A model generated the notes under the pieces. It made no database searches, had not been told where the DNA came from, and worked only from the letters and a program-made list of their open reading frames with translations. A stretch of DNA of 64,000 nt, from NCBI GenBank assembly GCA_028690215.1, contig JAQVBQ010000003.1:60406-124405 (forward strand). The letters run 5' to 3'. A program made the position numbers and the translations under genes. Positions 27,897 to 36,877 of the stretch are shown piece by piece (position 1 is the first letter of the stretch; each line of letters opens with the position of its first letter). The stretch comes from Bacteroidales bacterium (lineage in GTDB: Bacteria > Bacteroidota > Bacteroidia > Bacteroidales > UBA932).

Positions 27897-30866
27897 ATGC
27901 CAAACAGAAACAGCCAGCAAAAGAGTTCCAGAATGAATTATAAGATTCTTATGCAAAATCGCATAAGAAGGGTTCTTATGATCTGTACCAGTTATGATGC
28001 TTATATACTTGAGGAGGATGGCCGGATTGAGGACCAGATATACAAGGAGTATGTAGACCTTAACCTTAGCAATCCTCCAGCATTCACATGGGCTAATTCA
28101 TCTATGGATGCCCTGAAATTGTTGGATTCCGACAATGATTTCGATTTGATAATAAGTATGATTAATGTGGGTGAGCTGGATGTTTTCAAGTTTTCCAAAC
28201 TCTGCAAAGTTGAACATCCGGACATACCGTTTGTGCTTCTCACAAATTTTTCAAAGGAGCTTTCAAAAATCATAGAGAGAGAGGATTGTTCGGCAATAGA
28301 CCATATTTTCAGCTGGCATGGGAATGCAGATCTTATTCTTGCAATAATAAAACTGTTTGAAGACAGGATTAATGCCGACGATGACATACTAAACGCCGGG
28401 GTACAATCTATATTGCTGGTAGAGGATTCAATCAGGTTCTATTCGACATACCTGCCGGCAATATACAGGCTGGTACTGGTTCAAAGTGCCGAGTTCCTGA
28501 AAGAGGCATTAAATGAACAACAACAAAAACTCAGAAAAAGGGCAAGACCCAAAATACTTCTTGCAACAAACTATGAAGAAGCAGTAGCTCTTTATGAAAA
28601 GTATAAGAAGAATCTCCTCGGGGTCATATCTGATGTAGCATTTGTGTTACATAAAAGTGATCCTCCTGAAAGTGAGAAGATTGATGCTGGTATCGATTTG
28701 TGCAGAATGATCCAGAAGGATGATCCCTATATGCCTTTCCTGCTTCAATCATCTCAGGAGAGTATGAGAAGCGTAGCCGAGAGCCTTGGTGTCGGTTTTA
28801 TTCTCAAGCACTCAAAAACTCTTTTAATTGAGCTGAGTGAATATATCAGTGAGGAGTTTGTATTTGGAGATTTTGTTTTCAGAGATATTGAAACCGGAAT
28901 AGTTTATGGCAGGGCAAAAGATCTAAAAGAGCTCCAGCATCTTATAATGGAGATTCCTGAAGATGTACTATTATACCACGCGTCAAGAAACAGGCTATCC
29001 AAATGGATGTATTCACGGGGACTTTTCTCCCTTGCAACTAAGATAAAAGGGGTTCGCGAGGTTCAATTCAAGACTACAGATGAGCTGAGAAACTTCATAA
29101 TTCAATCAATCATAGATTACCGGATTCTAGTCGGCCATGGTGTTGTAGCCAGATTCAACAAAGATACATATGGTGAATTCATCTGGTTTGCAAGACTCGG
29201 TGAAGGGTCTCTTGGCGGAAAGGCAAGAGGATTGGCTTTTATAAACAGCATGCTGCAAAAGCACAATTTACTGAACAAATACCCCGGAGTCAAGATTCTT
29301 ATCCCAAGAACAATTGTCATAGCCACAGACTATTTTGACGAATTTATAAAGGATAATGGTCTTCAGTATGTAATCAACTCAGATATAACAGATGAAGAGC
29401 TTCTCTCAGAGTTTGTAAGTTCCAGATTGCCTGAACAACTTGTGGAAGAGTTAAAGGTATATATAAGATATGCAACAGGTCCTTTAGCCGTGAGATCCAG
29501 TTCAAAACTTGAAGATTCACACTATCAACCATTTGCAGGGATATACTCTACTTACATGATTCCACATACTCAGAACAATGACCAGATGTTGAGACTTCTC
29601 GGCAAGGCCATTAAAAGTGTCTATGCTTCAATTTATTACGCATCAAGTAGATCATATATTCAAGCGACTTCAAATCTTATAAGTGAAGAGAAGATGGCTG
29701 TTGTCATCCAGGATGTCTGTGGCACTGAAGACAACGGTTATTTCTTCCCTACTCTTTCCGGTGTAGCCAGATCGGTCAACTTTTATCCGATAGGATCGGA
29801 AAAACCTGAGGATGGTATTGTAAATATGGCATTCGGATTAGGAAGGCTCGTAGTAGAGGGAGGCAAGACTCTCCGATTCTCTCCCAAACATCCAAAGCAC
29901 ATATTGCAGCTTTCAAGCACACAGCTTGCCTTGAAGGATACCCAGAATCATATGTTCGCGCTAAACCTTAAGCCGGAAGAGTTCAAGACCTCTATCGACG
30001 AATCTGTAAACCTTGAAAAATTTGATATAAACCAGGCTAAGCATTTCAGGAACATGAAGTATGTTGCATCTACATGGAATCCTCAGAATGAGATGCTGAT
30101 TGACAACAATCTTGAAGATGGAAGAAAGGTGATAACCTTTGCTCACATTTTAAAATATGATTTAATACCTCTTGCTAAGATTATCTGTGACATACTGGAG
30201 ATTAGTCAGATGGAGATGCGTACGCCTGTGGAGCTGGAATTTGCTTTAAATATGGATGTTCCGGATGGTCAGGACAGAATCTTCAGTTTTTTACAAATCA
30301 GACCTATTACCAATAATCAGGATAATGTTTCCGTTGATTGGGACGATATTGACAGAAACGGAAGTATAATATATTCGGAAAAGGCTCTTGGTCTGGGAAA
30401 AGTGGAAGGGATAACCGATGTAATCTATGTCAAAAGCGAAAACTTCGACAACACTTACACAAGAGAGATTGCATCTGAAGTTAATCTTCTTAACAAAGAG
30501 GCTAAGGAGCAGAACAGGAATTATCTCCTGATTGGTCCGGGAAGATGGGGCTCAAGTGATCCATGGCTTGGCATACCGGTTAAATGGCCGGATATATCAG
30601 AAGCAAAGGTGATTGTTGAGTGTGGTCAGAAAAATTTTAATGTAGAACCTAGCCAGGGAACTCATTTTTTCCAGAACCTCACATCTTTAGGAATCGGTTA
30701 TCTAACAATCAACCCGTTTGCAGGAGACGGCTCTTTTAATCAAGAGATGCTTGACTCAATGGAGGTAATTCATGAAAGTAAATATTTGAGACACATCCGT
30801 TTCGATAATCCTTTGTTTATTTTCATAGATGGCCGGAAGAGCCGTGGAATAATACGAGTATCATAA
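27897..30866 (+). CDS. Receiver-domain / PEP-synthase-type ATP-grasp fusion protein
   Basis: A 989-residue protein of unknown function. Two response-regulator-like domains come first: residues about 23-160, which seem to lack the acceptor aspartate, and about 168-320, with ILLVEDS and an acidic ISDVAF. After a linker, residues about 430-760 resemble the nucleotide-binding domain of PEP synthase and pyruvate phosphate dikinase (RLGEGSLGGKARGLAFIN, PLAVRSSSKLED followed by FAGIYSTY, and FLQIRPI). The C-terminal part holds IGPGRWGSSDPWLGIPVKW. I do not find the phosphohistidine (TCGGxTSHA-type) or PEP-binding barrel domains, so it should not make PEP by itself. An AGAGGTG ribosome binding site precedes the ATG. 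Confidence 0.7.
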   Translation: MPNRNSQQKSSRMNYKILMQNRIRRVLMICTSYDAYILEEDGRIEDQIYKEYVDLNLSNPPAFTWANSSMDALKLLDSDNDFDLIISMINVGELDVFKFSKLCKVEHPDIPFVLLTNFSKELSKIIEREDCSAIDHIFSWHGNADLILAIIKLFEDRINADDDILNAGVQSILLVEDSIRFYSTYLPAIYRLVLVQSAEFLKEALNEQQQKLRKRARPKILLATNYEEAVALYEKYKKNLLGVISDVAFVLHKSDPPESEKIDAGIDLCRMIQKDDPYMPFLLQSSQESMRSVAESLGVGFILKHSKTLLIELSEYISEEFVFGDFVFRDIETGIVYGRAKDLKELQHLIMEIPEDVLLYHASRNRLSKWMYSRGLFSLATKIKGVREVQFKTTDELRNFIIQSIIDYRILVGHGVVARFNKDTYGEFIWFARLGEGSLGGKARGLAFINSMLQKHNLLNKYPGVKILIPRTIVIATDYFDEFIKDNGLQYVINSDITDEELLSEFVSSRLPEQLVEELKVYIRYATGPLAVRSSSKLEDSHYQPFAGIYSTYMIPHTQNNDQMLRLLGKAIKSVYASIYYASSRSYIQATSNLISEEKMAVVIQDVCGTEDNGYFFPTLSGVARSVNFYPIGSEKPEDGIVNMAFGLGRLVVEGGKTLRFSPKHPKHILQLSSTQLALKDTQNHMFALNLKPEEFKTSIDESVNLEKFDINQAKHFRNMKYVASTWNPQNEMLIDNNLEDGRKVITFAHILKYDLIPLAKIICDILEISQMEMRTPVELEFALNMDVPDGQDRIFSFLQIRPITNNQDNVSVDWDDIDRNGSIIYSEKALGLGKVEGITDVIYVKSENFDNTYTREIASEVNLLNKEAKEQNRNYLLIGPGRWGSSDPWLGIPVKWPDISEAKVIVECGQKNFNVEPSQGTHFFQNLTSLGIGYLTINPFAGDGSFNQEMLDSMEVIHESKYLRHIRFDNPLFIFIDGRKSRGIIRVS

Positions 30867-30880
30867 TCCTGCGTTTTTTG

Positions 30881-30888
30881 TATTTTTG
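30881..30888 (+). promoter_or_regulatory. Putative -7 box (TATTTTTG) of the PurF-like gene
   Basis: TAnnTTTG match ending 20 bases before the ATG at 30909, in the 42-base spacer after the receiver/ATP-grasp gene. Confidence 0.45.
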
Positions 30889-30908
30889 CTGCCAAATAAG
30901 CGACTATT

Positions 30909-32795
30909 ATGAGCGACATTCTCAACCATGAGTGCGGGATAGCACTTGTAAGACTTCTCAAGCCATTGGAATACTATCACAATAAGTACGGTTCATATCT
31001 TTACGGTCTGAACCGTCTTTATATTATGATGGAGAAACAGAGAAACCGAGGACAGGAGGGAGCAGGTGTCGTTGGGGTAAAGCTTGATATGCCCCCCGGT
31101 TATAAATATATGGACAGGGTCCGATCCTGTGATTCAAACCCAATCCAGGAGGTTTTTAAAAGGATTAACGAGCCATTTGATTCTGATACATTAAAAAATC
31201 GAGATTCAAAGTGGGCAAAGATGAACATCCCTTTTGTATCAGAAATTTATTTAGGTCATCTGAGATACTCCACATTCGGGAAAAACAACATAGATCTTGT
31301 ACATCCCCTTAAAAGAGCCAGTAACTGGAGAAGCCGTAATCTTGCCCTTGCTGCAAACTTCAACCTTACAAATATTGACGAGTTGTTTGAAAGTCTCATA
31401 CAAGCTGGTCAGCATCCCAGATATTATGCCGATACTGTAACCCTGCTGGAGAAAGTAGGATACTATCTTGATGATGAGATTCAAAACAGGTACAGAAAAT
31501 ACCGTGATGAAGGATTGAGTAAAATAGAAATTACTCAACAAATAGAAGAGAATCTTGATATACAGGATGTTCTTAGAAAAAGTACTGAAAACTGGGACGG
31601 AGGATACGCAGTTGCAGGAGTTTTAGGACACGGGGATGCCTTTGTAGTAAGGGATCCTTGGGGAATCAGACCCGCATACTACTATCATGACGATGAGGTT
31701 GTTGTTGTTGCATCTGAAGCTTCTGTAATAAGGACATCATTCAGAGTTGACGATGCTGGAATTAAGGAGATTAAACCCGGTCATGCACTTATCGCAAGAC
31801 AAAACGGCAATGTTGATGAGGTTATGGTCCGCGAGCCAATGGAGAGGAGTAGCTGCTCTTTTGAAAGAATATATTTCTCACGCGGAAACGACCGGAATAT
31901 ATACAAGGAGAGAAAAAAGCTCGGTGAGCTGCTCTCTGATCAGTTGATAGAGGCTGTAAACGGAGATTTGGAAAATACTGTATTCTCATTTATTCCTAAC
32001 ACTGCAGAGACATCGTTTTACGGAATGGTAAAGGGAATACAACAATATATGGTTAACAGAAAAATTGAGCAGCTGAAGTCTGCTAACGGCCATATAGATG
32101 ACACTTTTATTGAGAAAATCATATCTGCCGAACCGAGGGTTGAGAAAATTGTAATAAAGGATGCGAAATTAAGAACATTCATAACATCTGACGGGGACAG
32201 GGAGATGATGGTAGGCCATGTATATGATGTAACATATGGAGCTGTAAGGCCGGAAGATAACCTAATTGTCATCGATGACTCTATTGTAAGGGGCACAACT
32301 TTACGCAGAAGCATATTGAGGATTCTTGACACTCTTCATCCTAAAAAGATCATTATAGTCTCATCTGCTCCACAGATCAGATATCCGGACTGTTACGGGA
32401 TTGATATGACAAGAATGGGCGAATTCATTGCGTTTAATGCGGCAATAGAACTCTTAAAGGAGAATGGCCTTGAATCGATTATCGAGGATGTTTATCAGAA
32501 ATGCAAAAGTCAGGTCGGACTACCTAAGGAGATGTACGTCAATTATGTAAAAGAGATATATAGCAATTTTACTGACGAAGAGATCTCTTCAAAAATTGCC
32601 GAAATGGTAAAGAGCAAGGATATAAAGGCTGAAGTACAGGTTGTTTTTCAAAAAGTTGACAACTTGTATCTTGCGTGTCCTGAGAATAGTGGCGATTGGT
32701 ATTTTTCCGGAAATTATCCGACACCCGGTGGAAATAAAGTTGTAAATACAGCTTTCATAAATTGGAGAGAGGGACGGGACGAAAGATCATACTAG
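30909..32795 (+). CDS. PurF-like amidophosphoribosyltransferase family protein (divergent)
   Basis: A 628-residue protein with an N-terminal class II glutamine amidotransferase domain and a C-terminal phosphoribosyltransferase domain. The Ntn nucleophile would be Cys9 after an eight-residue propeptide (NHECGIALVRL). LGHLRYSTFG matches the PurF Arg loop, and the PRPP loop is intact (VIDDSIVRGTT, about 454-464) followed by SSAPQIRYPDCYGIDM. Differences from standard PurF are 120 extra residues, NFNLTN where PurF has NGNLTN, and a replaced flexible-loop region (KLRTFIT in place of VGRTFI). It may be a second, specialised PurF. The stop overlaps the convergent DUF1460 stop by four bases. Confidence 0.72.
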   Translation: MSDILNHECGIALVRLLKPLEYYHNKYGSYLYGLNRLYIMMEKQRNRGQEGAGVVGVKLDMPPGYKYMDRVRSCDSNPIQEVFKRINEPFDSDTLKNRDSKWAKMNIPFVSEIYLGHLRYSTFGKNNIDLVHPLKRASNWRSRNLALAANFNLTNIDELFESLIQAGQHPRYYADTVTLLEKVGYYLDDEIQNRYRKYRDEGLSKIEITQQIEENLDIQDVLRKSTENWDGGYAVAGVLGHGDAFVVRDPWGIRPAYYYHDDEVVVVASEASVIRTSFRVDDAGIKEIKPGHALIARQNGNVDEVMVREPMERSSCSFERIYFSRGNDRNIYKERKKLGELLSDQLIEAVNGDLENTVFSFIPNTAETSFYGMVKGIQQYMVNRKIEQLKSANGHIDDTFIEKIISAEPRVEKIVIKDAKLRTFITSDGDREMMVGHVYDVTYGAVRPEDNLIVIDDSIVRGTTLRRSILRILDTLHPKKIIIVSSAPQIRYPDCYGIDMTRMGEFIAFNAAIELLKENGLESIIEDVYQKCKSQVGLPKEMYVNYVKEIYSNFTDEEISSKIAEMVKSKDIKAEVQVVFQKVDNLYLACPENSGDWYFSGNYPTPGGNKVVNTAFINWREGRDERSY

Positions 32796-33640
32796 CGAGC
32801 CAGCACAACACCTGTATTTCTTCCTGTGCTCTTCACATATTCACTGAGCGTTCCCTTGTGTATAACAACTTTTTCCATTTTGGAGGAAGCATGGATAAAA
32901 GTAAGTCTCTTACCATCTTTATAGATAATCCCTACATGAGATATATCTATTCCTGGAATGGTTGTGACAAAACCCACCATATCTCCGGTGTGAATTCTCC
33001 TGAATTTTCTGTCAATTCTTTTTGTCGGGATATAATAGTGTCTTCTTTTGTTAATTTCCTGCTCCTTTAATACAACCTTATCCTTTAGTGCAGCGTTTTG
33101 TGATAGTGGCTTGTAACTATCTGAGCTGGAAGACATAACATAAAGATTTAGTTTCAACCTTTTCCCGCCACATTTACGTGTAACATTATTAATCAGCCCT
33201 TTTTTCTGATTTTCAAATATCCAGTCAGAAGTGTAGTGCAGTCTGTCCGTATAATCGTTTATAGTATCATCTCTGTATCTGTAATGTTTCAGGTTGTAAC
33301 AGTAGTTTTCAAAGGAGATATCTCCGGAAATCACAGTTGATGTCAGGGCTAAGACATTTTCCACAAATGTGGTACAATCTAATTCTCTCAGGTTAACCAC
33401 TAATCCTTCTGGTTCAATTTCCAGGGTATGGCCAACATAAGGAGTTTCAAGAAAAAACATGGCTGTTTTTAATATTATTGTGTCTCGTGGCTGATCTCTC
33501 CATGCTTCGATATATTTGCAATAGTCGTTGAAAATCTCCTTGTCTCTGTTTTTACAATAGAGAGTATCAACAGAAAACGCCATTGATATTGTAGAAATAA
33601 ATGACATAATAAATGTCATCATGAGGAACTTTTTCATCAT
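32792..33640 (-). CDS. DUF1460 exported NlpC/P60-like hydrolase
   Basis: A 282-residue exported protein with a signal peptide (about 1-22). DUF1460 proteins have a papain-like NlpC/P60 fold and act as N-acetylmuramoyl-L-alanine amidases on cell-wall fragments. The likely catalytic Cys89 is in RELDCTTFVENVLAL and His235 in DISHVGIIY, with FIHASS following, as in this family. The start (ATG ATG at 33640/33637) overlaps the stop of the upstream hybrid kinase, so the two are translationally coupled. Confidence 0.82.
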   Translation of the reverse strand: MMKKFLMMTFIMSFISTISMAFSVDTLYCKNRDKEIFNDYCKYIEAWRDQPRDTIILKTAMFFLETPYVGHTLEIEPEGLVVNLRELDCTTFVENVLALTSTVISGDISFENYCYNLKHYRYRDDTINDYTDRLHYTSDWIFENQKKGLINNVTRKCGGKRLKLNLYVMSSSSDSYKPLSQNAALKDKVVLKEQEINKRRHYYIPTKRIDRKFRRIHTGDMVGFVTTIPGIDISHVGIIYKDGKRLTFIHASSKMEKVVIHKGTLSEYVKSTGRNTGVVLAR

Positions 33641-35919
33641 AAAATATACTCCTTTATTTTGCTTATAAGTAACTCTTTTTCAATTGGTTTTGGAATAAAA
33701 TCCAAAAAGCCCTCAGATAGGGCCCTCTTCCTCTCCTCTTCTCCTGCGAAGGCTGTTACAGCTAATACAGGGATTTCTGGTCTCTCTTCCTTTATTATCC
33801 TATTAGCCTGATAGCCGTTCATCAACGGCATATTCAAATCCATGAGAACCATATTCACATCCTTTAATTCCCGGCATGACTCAACAGCTTCATTCCCGTT
33901 TTTAGCCCTTACAACAATATAGTTTTGTGGAGATAGAATCTTTTCAATAAGAAGAAAGTTTACATCCTCATCTTCAGCAACAATCAAGGTTTTTGAGATG
34001 TTACCTGTCAAATGCCGCTGAGTGTTGTCTGAGATTGTATCGATTACAGGGTTATCACTCTCAATGTAAGGCAGAGTAAAAAAGAAGGTAGTCCCCTTTC
34101 CTACTTCAGAATCCAGCCAAATTTCCCCTCCGAGCAACTCCACATATGCCTTTGAAATAGGAAGCCCCAGCCCGGACCCGCCATACCTTCTGCTGTCCCC
34201 GATTTCGATTTGTCTGAATCTTTTGAATATCTCATCGCGCATGTTATCTGGTATACCAATTCCGGTATCTTTAACGTAAAACTGTATTTTCTCTCCTGCC
34301 AACTCATATCCAACTTCAATATATCCTTCAAGTGTAAACTTAAAAGCATTGGTTAAAAGGTTAGAAAATATTTGAATAAACTTGATCTCATCACTGTTTA
34401 CAAATGCCTTATTATCAGACAGGGTGAGGTTTAGCTTAATTACCACACCATGTTCTTTTGTTTTGATAGAAAACTGATCGCAGATTTGGCGGATAAGATT
34501 ATTTACGTTAAAGTTCTTTTTATTGCATGTCTCTTGCCCTGCCTCCAATGCTGATATATTAACGATATCCTTGATTATAACCAGCAACTGCTGCCCACTC
34601 TTCTGTATAATATCAGAGAAAGAGATTCTGTCTTCTTTTGAGAGTTCCTGTTCGGTGAGCATCTGGGTAAAACCCATTATAGCATTGAGCGGTGTCCTTA
34701 TTTCATGTGAAATGTTGTGAAGAAACGCAGTCTTAAGGCGGTCACTCTCCTCTGCCCTCTCCTTGGCTTTAATAAAGTCAGCAAGTAGAGCTTTTCTCTC
34801 CGTAACATCTTCCATCAAAATTATGTACTTGGAAATCTCACCATTTTCATTCATAATTGATGAAATGTCCGTTTTAGCCCAAAATAGCTCGCCGTTCTTT
34901 TTCATGTTCTGGAACTCACCCTGCCATATACTCCCCTTTGATATCCTTACAAGAAGCTGGTTATAGAAATTCTTCTCATTGACACTGGGGCTGAGTATTC
35001 TTGACTCATCTTTAATCAAGTCCTCCAGCAAATATCCGGTAAGTTCTGTAAACTTTGGGTTTACGTATTCAATCAGGCCACTCTTATCTGTTATCATAAC
35101 GCAAACAGGACTCTGTTCTATCGCACGGCCAAGGAGTCTGACTCTGTATTCAGACTGCCTCTGGGCTGTAATATCCCTTACCAGAACATGTCTTGCAGGT
35201 CTGGAATTGAATGAAAAAGGGTGAGAGCTTGTCTCTGTAATGATAATGCTCCCATCTTTCCTTCTATTTTTAATATCGGTCTCATATCTGTATTTTGGTC
35301 CTGTTCTTGTAATATCTGAAACGATATAATCTTTATCATTAACTCTGATATCATTGACCCTCATTGAAAGAAACTCATCGCGTGTATAACCGTAAAGATT
35401 AACCGCTGCAGAGTTTACCTCAAGAAAAAAGAGAGTTTCAACATCATAAATCCACATTGGTTGAGGATTTTTTGCAAACATATACCTGTAAATCTTCTCA
35501 CTCTCCTTCAGTCTCTTTTCTGCAAGCTCTTTTTCCTGCATTGCTCTTTTCTGCTCCAGAGCATTCATTATTGCATTGTTGAGCCTTCTCAGATTATCTT
35601 TCAAAATATAATCATCTGCTCCGGATTTCAATGAATTTACAGCAGTCTCTTCATTTATAGAGCCTGTAATCAAGATAAAAGGGGTATCCGGCAATAATTC
35701 ATTTCTGATATTAAGCGCTTCCATGCCGTTGAATATCGGCAAATTATAATCCGAGAGAATGATGTCAGGCTTATAGGAGTTAATAGCATTTATAAAGTCC
35801 TCACGAGTCTCAACTGCTACAGAGTCGAACAAGATATTGCCATCAAGAATGAAATCCTTAATCATCCTTAAGTCGGAAGGGTTGTCTTCCACAAACAATA
35901 TCTTAAGCTTCGTATCCAT
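33637..35919 (-). CDS. Hybrid sensor histidine kinase with receiver domains at both ends
   Basis: A 760-residue cytoplasmic signalling protein without membrane segments. Domain order is receiver (about 5-125, acceptor Asp57), PAS (140-255), PAS (262-380), HisKA with phospho-His405 in NISHEIRTPLNAIMG, HATPase_c with NAFKF, DTGIGIP (551-557) and GGSGLGLPIS, and a C-terminal receiver (about 643-760, acceptor Asp694 in VLMDLNMP). No output or DNA-binding domain is present, so it likely works through a phosphorelay. A TATATTTG -7 box lies 26 bases before the ATG. It is followed in a four-base overlap by the DUF1460 gene. Confidence 0.88.
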   Translation of the reverse strand: MDTKLKILFVEDNPSDLRMIKDFILDGNILFDSVAVETREDFINAINSYKPDIILSDYNLPIFNGMEALNIRNELLPDTPFILITGSINEETAVNSLKSGADDYILKDNLRRLNNAIMNALEQKRAMQEKELAEKRLKESEKIYRYMFAKNPQPMWIYDVETLFFLEVNSAAVNLYGYTRDEFLSMRVNDIRVNDKDYIVSDITRTGPKYRYETDIKNRRKDGSIIITETSSHPFSFNSRPARHVLVRDITAQRQSEYRVRLLGRAIEQSPVCVMITDKSGLIEYVNPKFTELTGYLLEDLIKDESRILSPSVNEKNFYNQLLVRISKGSIWQGEFQNMKKNGELFWAKTDISSIMNENGEISKYIILMEDVTERKALLADFIKAKERAEESDRLKTAFLHNISHEIRTPLNAIMGFTQMLTEQELSKEDRISFSDIIQKSGQQLLVIIKDIVNISALEAGQETCNKKNFNVNNLIRQICDQFSIKTKEHGVVIKLNLTLSDNKAFVNSDEIKFIQIFSNLLTNAFKFTLEGYIEVGYELAGEKIQFYVKDTGIGIPDNMRDEIFKRFRQIEIGDSRRYGGSGLGLPISKAYVELLGGEIWLDSEVGKGTTFFFTLPYIESDNPVIDTISDNTQRHLTGNISKTLIVAEDEDVNFLLIEKILSPQNYIVVRAKNGNEAVESCRELKDVNMVLMDLNMPLMNGYQANRIIKEERPEIPVLAVTAFAGEEERKRALSEGFLDFIPKPIEKELLISKIKEYIL

Positions 35920-35945
35920 ATAATAATTCCCCCAAGCTTTATCTA

Positions 35946-35953
35946 CAAATATA
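35946..35953 (-). promoter_or_regulatory. Putative -7 box (TATATTTG) of the hybrid kinase-DUF1460 unit
   Basis: TAnnTTTG match on the minus strand, 26 bases before the ATG at 35919, in the 88-base spacer after the alpha/beta hydrolase gene. Confidence 0.4.
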
Positions 35954-36007
35954 TTAAAAAAGAGTTAAATTTTGCTGATTTGCAAAGAGTATCTGAATCA
36001 ACAATTC

Positions 36008-36874
36008 CTATCTTATCTCTTCTCCCCTGAAAGGTTGTCTGAAATACTTCTCAACTGTGATATTGAAGAGTTCCGGCTGCTCGCGGGGTACTCTGTGTGT
36101 TGCGTCAGGGAAGATACATAGATTAGCTTTAGGAATGCTTTTATAAATAAAAAGAGTATGGTCCAATTTAATAATATCCCGATCCGCCGAAAGAACCAAT
36201 ACCGGAACCTTGATCCGTCCAAGATCTTCTGACGATAGCCAAGGTTGGAATTCAACCATCCTGTATCTTTGCTGAATGACTTTCCAGTTTTTTGTAGTAT
36301 CCCTCTTTGCAAGCATCTCTTCTGCCTGTATTCTTTTTCGTTTTGTAGGCTCAATAAAACTTGGATAGAGAGCATTTCTATCAGGGGTTACATTTACTCC
36401 ATAAACTGCCATTTTCTTTACAGATTCGGGGAAATTTATTCCCAGGATAAGAGCAATTATCCCTCCGTCACTATACCCGATTACATAAGCAGAATCGAGT
36501 CCTAATCCCTTTATAAGACCTGCTACATCTTCAGCCAAAATGTTATATGTCAGCGAATCAGGACCCAGTTCAGATTTCCCTCTACCCCTGCTATCGATTG
36601 CTATAACATGGTATTCTTTAGAAAAAAATGAGATCTGATGTCTCATATCTTTTATACTATTCCCATTTCCGTGAAGAATAACAAGTGGTTCACCCTTTCC
36701 ATAGGATTCATAATAAATATTAACTTTCCCTACTTTCAAAAATGAACCGGCATCTTGATTATTACCATATTGTATCTCTTTTTCCTGTCCAAGGATATCA
36801 CCCGATCCTAAAAAAAGAATTAAGCATGGGATTAAAAGCGTTCTCTTAAATAATTGCATCCAAAATTTGTTCAT
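36008..36874 (-). CDS. Alpha/beta hydrolase, exported
   Basis: A 288-residue serine hydrolase with an N-terminal hydrophobic leader (about 10-29), probably exported. The fold is shown by VILHGNGNS (65-73), the nucleophile elbow GYSDGG with Ser135, the acid in LSADRDII and the catalytic His in FPDATHRVP. Substrate is not recognisable; esterase, lipase or haloperoxidase-like members share this pattern. It begins three bases after the PagL-like gene and is surely co-transcribed with it, which hints at acyl-ester chemistry in the envelope. Confidence 0.8.
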   Translation of the reverse strand: MNKFWMQLFKRTLLIPCLILFLGSGDILGQEKEIQYGNNQDAGSFLKVGKVNIYYESYGKGEPLVILHGNGNSIKDMRHQISFFSKEYHVIAIDSRGRGKSELGPDSLTYNILAEDVAGLIKGLGLDSAYVIGYSDGGIIALILGINFPESVKKMAVYGVNVTPDRNALYPSFIEPTKRKRIQAEEMLAKRDTTKNWKVIQQRYRMVEFQPWLSSEDLGRIKVPVLVLSADRDIIKLDHTLFIYKSIPKANLCIFPDATHRVPREQPELFNITVEKYFRQPFRGEEIR

Positions 36875-36877
36875 AGT

